56,290 bases of DNA from the NCBI RefSeq assembly GCF_014192395.1, contig NZ_JACHXW010000010.1, forward strand, positions 195,691 to 251,980. The letters are read 5' to 3'. A program made the position numbers and the translations under genes. The DNA is from Paenibacillus endophyticus. Lineage in GTDB: Bacteria; Bacillota; Bacilli; Paenibacillales; Paenibacillaceae. Below the pieces are notes generated by a model. It had not been told where the DNA came from. It ran no database searches and saw only the letters and a program-made list of their open reading frames with translations. This document shows positions 52,166 through 56,290 of this stretch, in pieces. Numbering within the stretch: position 1 is the first letter of the stretch; the number at the start of each line of letters is the position of its first letter.

Positions 52166-54622
52166 TTACCACTTCAGCTTCGTTCCGAAAACAAGACTGT
52201 TACTAATCAACCTTCCTGGCGTCGTAATGAGCTTGCCTTGGGCATACATACCTGAGGATGCGCCGCCGTCCAAATTCATCGCTTGCACAGCGCCAAGCTG
52301 CAGCATGATTTGTCCCCATTGCTTTATGGTTGCCTGAGACACGGTCGCCAGAACGACAGTTCCATCTTTTTTAACGAGAATACCGCTTCGCGCTGCAGAG
52401 TCTGTTAAAATTTTGGAGCTGCTGAAGCCTTCTCCCGCAGGGTTGATCGCCAGCTTCCCGTCTTTTACCAGCCTAGGGCCTGCTCCGACTGCCGTATGCA
52501 CGCGTGACCAGGCAATTGGCATTTTTGACAGATTGGCCATCTCGAGCTTATAGTCTACGGCCGTTCCGACCTTGAAACGCTCTGCCAGTTTCTCTTCTGA
52601 GCCTATAAAAACAAGGACGTATCCATCCGCTGGAATGCTGACGTTCTCTTTCTTGCTAATCTTTGTCACTTTCCCCTTACTTACTGTTATTGTCGTGCCT
52701 AAAGCAAAGCCAACCTTGGCTCCTCGCTTCGGCGTAAACATAATAGCTGAGGAAGCACCTGCCGACGGGGTACGATTAATAAAGTAAACATACCAATTAT
52801 TCGGGTAGGCAAATGAACCGTCGGTGCCTCCCAGCACTTTAACGCGAAGCGAATCCATTACGATGGTGCCATCCCAAGTAAAACCGATTGCAGTTCCCGT
52901 ATTGCCGATATGCTCCACATTGCCGTCTGCGATGATCGTACCGTACGGCTCCGGGATGCCTCCGTAAGCCTCGAAGTAGGTTCCATTGATCGCGGCATCG
53001 GCGTTGTAGGCCTTTGTAATCGACACTAGCGGCTGAACGATGCCAACCTTGCGGCTTGCTAGACCTGCCGTCATTGGTATTCCTTTAGGAATGACCACCG
53101 TTTGAACCGTATAGGACTTGCCTGATAGGCTAACTTTCTTCGCCTCGTGCTTCACCTTCAGCTTGGAGGCCGAAGCAGCAACCTGAACAGGAAGCTTAAG
53201 CTGGCCTTTGTAGCCGCTCGTTATGACGTCGACATATAAGTTTGCCGAGCCCGCCGCTATTGGGGTCACAACGCCTTTATCCGTAATGCGGACGATCGCC
53301 GCATTATCTGAGCGGAAGGCGAGGGCGACGGAATCGGACAGCTTCAGCTTGTCCGTGAGCAGGAGCCTCGTATCCAGCGGCAGCTTAAGCGTCGCCGCTG
53401 CGTAAGTGACCGCGACAGGCCGGACTGGTCCCGCCGCGATGAGCTTGCTTCCGGACGCATACGCGAAGCGTCCGGCACCCATCGGCGCCACGCCGCTCGC
53501 GGGAACCGCGGCGTGTCCGCCGTAGGTGTACAAGATCGACTTGGCGAAGCCGTCGATCGCGTAAACAGCGCCGGATCGGCCGCCGGCCAGTACGATGCCG
53601 GCGGCAGCATCCGGCGCCAGCGCCACGGGGCCGAAGCCACCGGCCCCGGCGGCGCTGATGCGCCATAGTTCCGCCCCGTCTGCGAGGCGGAACGCAGCAA
53701 TGCCGTTGCCGCTAAGCTCTGCGGCAACGACAGCCCCAGCATCCCCGGGCAGAAGCACCGGGGATGTCCAGCCGCCTGCGGGCGCAGCCGCAAGCTCGCG
53801 CGTGAATCGGACTTTGCCGTCCTCTTCATACGCAGCGACCGCTTTGCCCGCAAGCAGCAGCACGCCTCCGCCTACCCGGTCGGCGGCCAGCTTAGCCCCA
53901 AGCAGCGACTGTTCCAATGCCGCTTCCCATACAACCGCTCCTGCACGCACTGCATAAAGCGTGCCGTTGCTGCCTAGGGCGTACACGCCGCTCTTACCTG
54001 CGGCGAGCTCCTTTACCGTGACGCCGTCAGGCAATAAAGCTGCCTGCTTCTCACCAGTACTGCTTAGCGACAGGATCGCATGCTGATAGGCAAAATACGG
54101 ATAACCTTCTCCATCCGTCACCACGCCGGAGGGCTGCAGCTGTTCTTTTTTATTCTTGAAATAAAAAATACCTGTCTGCCCGCCATTTGCCGCCCTATCA
54201 TATTTGAACAGCCGTGCGCCCGTGCCTGCTATATAAATCTCGTTTTTCCCATTTATAGCCGGAGCAGACAGCTTGCTGTAAGTGTTCACACGCTTCACTT
54301 CTTTGCCTTTCCCGTCCAACACGGATAACCATCCATTGGCAGTCACCGTAAAAAGATTGCCATTGGGCAAAGCAAGCGGTGCATACAACATGCCTTCCCC
54401 TGTATACCGCCAATACTCCAGTTCCGCTTTGCTGCTTGCTGGGTTCTTTGTCGCTGCTGCTCCGTTTAATGCCGTATTTGATGATTCGGCCGCCATCATG
54501 CTCCTGTTCCCAAGGGCAGCTGCAGTCTGCAAACCGTGGCTTCCTATATGGCTGATTCCAATAATCATGATTAGCAGAACAACAAAGGCTCTAAGTTTGT
54601 GATCCGTCATTTTCTGTTGCAT
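52166..54622 (-). CDS. Secreted beta-propeller and phosphodiester glycosidase (NAGPA-domain) protein
   Basis: 818 residues from ATG 54622, with AAGGAG 9 nt upstream; the frame is open from 54718 but without a better site. A signal peptide or membrane anchor lies at about 8-35 (AFVVLLIMIIGISHIG). About 70-430 is a PQQ/BamB-like propeller (NGNLFTVTANGWLSVLDGKG, YAIDG). About 430-510 is a Big_2-like domain (SDNAAIVRITDKGVVTPI). About 530-818 is a phosphodiester glycosidase domain of the NAGPA type (AAINGTYFEAYGG, MNLDGGASSGMY). NAGPA-family enzymes remove GlcNAc from phosphodiester-linked glycans, so a role in wall or exopolymer turnover is plausible. The middle third is much more GC-rich than the ends. 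Confidence 0.9.
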   Translation of the reverse strand: MQQKMTDHKLRAFVVLLIMIIGISHIGSHGLQTAAALGNRSMMAAESSNTALNGAAATKNPASSKAELEYWRYTGEGMLYAPLALPNGNLFTVTANGWLSVLDGKGKEVKRVNTYSKLSAPAINGKNEIYIAGTGARLFKYDRAANGGQTGIFYFKNKKEQLQPSGVVTDGEGYPYFAYQHAILSLSSTGEKQAALLPDGVTVKELAAGKSGVYALGSNGTLYAVRAGAVVWEAALEQSLLGAKLAADRVGGGVLLLAGKAVAAYEEDGKVRFTRELAAAPAGGWTSPVLLPGDAGAVVAAELSGNGIAAFRLADGAELWRISAAGAGGFGPVALAPDAAAGIVLAGGRSGAVYAIDGFAKSILYTYGGHAAVPASGVAPMGAGRFAYASGSKLIAAGPVRPVAVTYAAATLKLPLDTRLLLTDKLKLSDSVALAFRSDNAAIVRITDKGVVTPIAAGSANLYVDVITSGYKGQLKLPVQVAASASKLKVKHEAKKVSLSGKSYTVQTVVIPKGIPMTAGLASRKVGIVQPLVSITKAYNADAAINGTYFEAYGGIPEPYGTIIADGNVEHIGNTGTAIGFTWDGTIVMDSLRVKVLGGTDGSFAYPNNWYVYFINRTPSAGASSAIMFTPKRGAKVGFALGTTITVSKGKVTKISKKENVSIPADGYVLVFIGSEEKLAERFKVGTAVDYKLEMANLSKMPIAWSRVHTAVGAGPRLVKDGKLAINPAGEGFSSSKILTDSAARSGILVKKDGTVVLATVSQATIKQWGQIMLQLGAVQAMNLDGGASSGMYAQGKLITTPGRLISNSLVFGTKLKW

Positions 54623-55173
54623 CGTTCCAGTCTCCTTCATCTTCATAGGTTCCAAATAGTCCCAATGAACTATATCGACAGCTCTATGCACAAAATGAAG
54701 AGAGTTCACGCCTAACAAAACTCATTATTACAATAGGCTAACATCTTGGTAACCATTGCTAGTCAGTGCTCTTACACCACGTAACAACAACTAGACAGTT
54801 AAACTCATATCTATTTCTTATTATGAATCATTCAATTGTTTTATAGTTTATTTCCCTAATCATTAAGCTGATTGATATTTAACCACAATCATTATAGTGG
54901 ATTTTCTTGATAAACTAATGATGAAGATACGTGGGGGATTATCTAAACGATGGGTGTAATTAAAGAGGGACGACTAGCCTAATACACCGTTAGTTGCGTT
55001 TTCTGACATTATTTCTTGGGGATATAGGGGGAGTCGCAAACAACATGCGGATATCATCCTTCATTTTAGGAAATTCAATTTAAGAAATCTTTTATTACAT
55101 TACTTGTAGATATTATAATCGAACACATGCAGGGGAAATGACAAGCTTAGCCATTTAAGTGTGTAAACAGCAA
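54623..55173. other. Intergenic region upstream of the phosphodiester glycosidase-like gene
   Basis: 550 nt, AT-rich, with no protein-like frame. Presumably it holds the promoter of the gene at 54622, but I could not choose a convincing -35/-10 pair. No riboswitch or repeat was recognised. Confidence 0.5.
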
Positions 55174-55198
55174 AAAACCCTTGTTCGCCAAGGGTTTT
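55174..55198. terminator. Terminator after the nine-gene tRNA array
   Basis: AAAACCCTTG-TTCGC-CAAGGGTTTT is flanked by A and T runs and lies 10 nt past the last tRNA-Leu. It ends the rRNA-tRNA transcript on the minus strand. Confidence 0.8.
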
Positions 55199-55207
55199 CT
55201 CATGGTA

Positions 55208-55290
55208 TGGTGCGCGTAGAGGGACTTGAACCCCCACGGTCGCCCGCTAGATCCTAAGTCTAGTGCGTCTGCCAATTCCGCCATACGCGC
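55208..55290 (-). tRNA. tRNA-Leu (TAG), copy 2
   Basis: 83-nt class II tRNA with encoded CCA. The anticodon loop CTTAGGA gives TAG. It is identical to the copy at 55389-55471. Confidence 0.95.
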
Positions 55291-55388
55291 ATATTTCGTT
55301 GTGTTCTTGCTAAACCATGTTTTGTAGGAGTTCCACCTACGTTACTTTGTTGACATACAAAGCGCTTCCCGATTAAGGGTGTTAAAGA

Positions 55389-55471
55389 TGGTGCGCGTAG
55401 AGGGACTTGAACCCCCACGGTCGCCCGCTAGATCCTAAGTCTAGTGCGTCTGCCAATTCCGCCATACGCGC
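55389..55471 (-). tRNA. tRNA-Leu (TAG), copy 1
   Basis: 83-nt class II tRNA with encoded CCA, identical to the next copy 98 nt downstream. The pair looks like a recent tandem duplication. Confidence 0.95.
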
Positions 55472-55488
55472 GCGTTAGATAAAAAAAA

Positions 55489-55564
55489 TGGTGAGTCATG
55501 TAGGATTCGAACCTACGACACCCTGATTAAAAGTCAGGTGCTCTACCAACTGAGCTAATGACTC
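55489..55564 (-). tRNA. tRNA-Lys (TTT)
   Basis: 76-nt cloverleaf, acceptor GAGTCAT/ATGACTC, anticodon loop CTTTTAA giving TTT, encoded CCA. Confidence 0.95.
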
Positions 55565-55574
55565 ATAGTATAAG

Positions 55575-55649
55575 TGGCTGGGGATTCAGGGATCGAACCT
55601 GAGAATGACGGAGTCAAAGTCCGTTGCCTTACCGCTTGGCTAATCCCCA
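55575..55649 (-). tRNA. tRNA-Gln (TTG)
   Basis: 75-nt cloverleaf, acceptor TGGGGAT/ATCCCCA, anticodon loop CTTTGAC giving TTG, encoded CCA. Confidence 0.94.
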
Positions 55650-55658
55650 ACAGCGATA

Positions 55659-55734
55659 TGGTGGACGCTGACGGGATCGAACCGCCGACCCTCTGCTTGT
55701 AAGGCAGATGCTCTCCCAGCTGAGCTAAGCGTCC
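55659..55734 (-). tRNA. tRNA-Val (TAC)
   Basis: 76-nt cloverleaf, acceptor GGACGCT/AGCGTCC, anticodon loop CTTACAA giving TAC, encoded CCA. Confidence 0.95.
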
Positions 55735-55767
55735 AAATATATAGGCGCCTTTTGTAAAAAAGGTAAT

Positions 55768-55842
55768 TGGTGACCCGTAGGGGACTCGAACCCCTGTTAC
55801 CTCCGTGAAAGGGAGGTGTCTTAACCACTTGACCAACGGGCC
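55768..55842 (-). tRNA. tRNA-Glu (TTC)
   Basis: 75-nt cloverleaf, acceptor GGCCCGT/ACGGGTC with one G-T pair, anticodon TTC, encoded CCA. Confidence 0.95.
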
Positions 55843-55882
55843 ATGCATAAATGGAAGCTTGTCCTTAAAGTTGAAAGATTAC

Positions 55883-55958
55883 TGGAGCTCTCAACCGGAT
55901 TCGAACCGGTGACCTCATCCTTACCATGGATGCACTCTACCTACTGAGCTATGAGAGC
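55883..55958 (-). tRNA. tRNA-Thr (GGT)
   Basis: 76-nt cloverleaf, acceptor GCTCTCA/TGAGAGC, anticodon loop ATGGTAA giving GGT, encoded CCA. Confidence 0.95.
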
Positions 55959-55962
55959 ATAA

Positions 55963-56038
55963 TGGCTCCCCGAACAGGACTCGAACCTGTGACAACTCGA
56001 TTAACAGTCGAGTGCTCTACCAACTGAGCTATCAGGGA
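55963..56038 (-). tRNA. tRNA-Asn (GTT)
   Basis: 76-nt cloverleaf, acceptor TCCCTGA/TCGGGGA, anticodon GTT, encoded CCA. It is the first tRNA after the 23S gene. Confidence 0.95.
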
Positions 56039-56198
56039 ACATTGCATATTTGCGTTGAAATGTCTCCAAGAGCTTCAACTGCAAAAGAGGCACGGTTGAA
56101 CAACAAGGCATTGCGCCCTGAAAACTGGATACGAAAGATAAGGTTGCTGAACCTTTACTGCTGCTGTCTACCGGATGTATGGGTCCGAGTAAACCTGT

Positions 56199-56290
56199 TT
56201 AGGATAAGCCCTCGACCGATTAGTATTCGTCAGCTACACACATTGCTGTGCTTCCACCCCGAACCTATCAACCTCGTCGTCTTCAAGGGG
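56199..56290 (-). rRNA. 23S ribosomal RNA, 3' end (partial)
   Basis: The minus strand reads GACGACGAGGTTGATAGG, then AGCTGACGAATACTAATCGG and TCGAGGGCTTATCC, the conserved end of bacterial 23S rRNA. The gene continues past the window. The exact 3' end is approximate (56198-56203). The 160-nt spacer to tRNA-Asn contains a CCAGTTTTCAGGG processing-type sequence but no 5S rRNA gene. Confidence 0.93.

Overview
The window looks like chromosome of a spore-forming, S-layer-bearing Paenibacillaceae bacterium (Paenibacillus or a close relative). The grounds are four very large secreted proteins ending in SLH triplets, a cdaA-cdaR-glmM-glmS block with a glmS ribozyme, sigW-rsiW, and a tRNA array running into a 23S rRNA gene. 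Most genes lie on the minus strand.

Region 1 (1-30.1 kb) is accessory DNA. It holds a partial secreted protein with cadherin and HID-type domains (1-2039), a 2,562-residue SLH protein with a TolB-like propeller (3176-10864), a 1,384-residue RCC1-repeat SLH protein (12198-16352), and a LuxR-type regulator (17367-18725). The regulator is divergent from a two-gene surface operon (18940-21651 and 21705-23321). A 1,350-residue DUF5695-like exoprotein follows (24800-28852). Between these lie relics of an ABC-F ATPase, a MATE transporter, an ISNCY-like transposase, IS1182 and IS3 elements, and a possible polymorphic-toxin fragment.

The most informative structure is at the edge of that region. Exactly 25 nt downstream of the glmS stop codon, a TGT end is followed by three tandem 20-21 bp TnsB-site-like repeats. 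Next come a broken tnsA start, a fragment resembling a TnsC/TniB-type ATPase, and a shattered SF1 helicase. This is the geometry of a Tn7-family right end at attTn7, so a Tn7-like element once sat here and has decayed.

Region 2 (30.1-42.3 kb) is housekeeping. It contains glmS with promoter and ribozyme, glmM, cdaR and cdaA (UDP-GlcNAc precursor supply coupled to c-di-AMP synthesis), rsiW and sigW (envelope stress), a PDZ-less HtrA-type protease, and ppc.

Region 3 (42.6-56.3 kb) begins with a 1,764-residue lamin-tail/choice-of-anchor-I/SLH protein. A 1.4-kb relic of an integrative element follows at tRNA-Gly (48.4-49.9 kb), with duplicated tRNA 3' ends, an integrase stub and a dual-specificity phosphatase gene. 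Then come four tRNAs, a heptanucleotide tandem repeat, a Fur-box-controlled siderophore-type ABC ATPase and a beta-propeller/phosphodiester-glycosidase exoprotein. The window ends with nine more tRNA genes and the 3' end of a 23S rRNA gene with no 5S gene beside it.

Domain and family names come from reading the translated sequence from memory of those families; no database search was possible.
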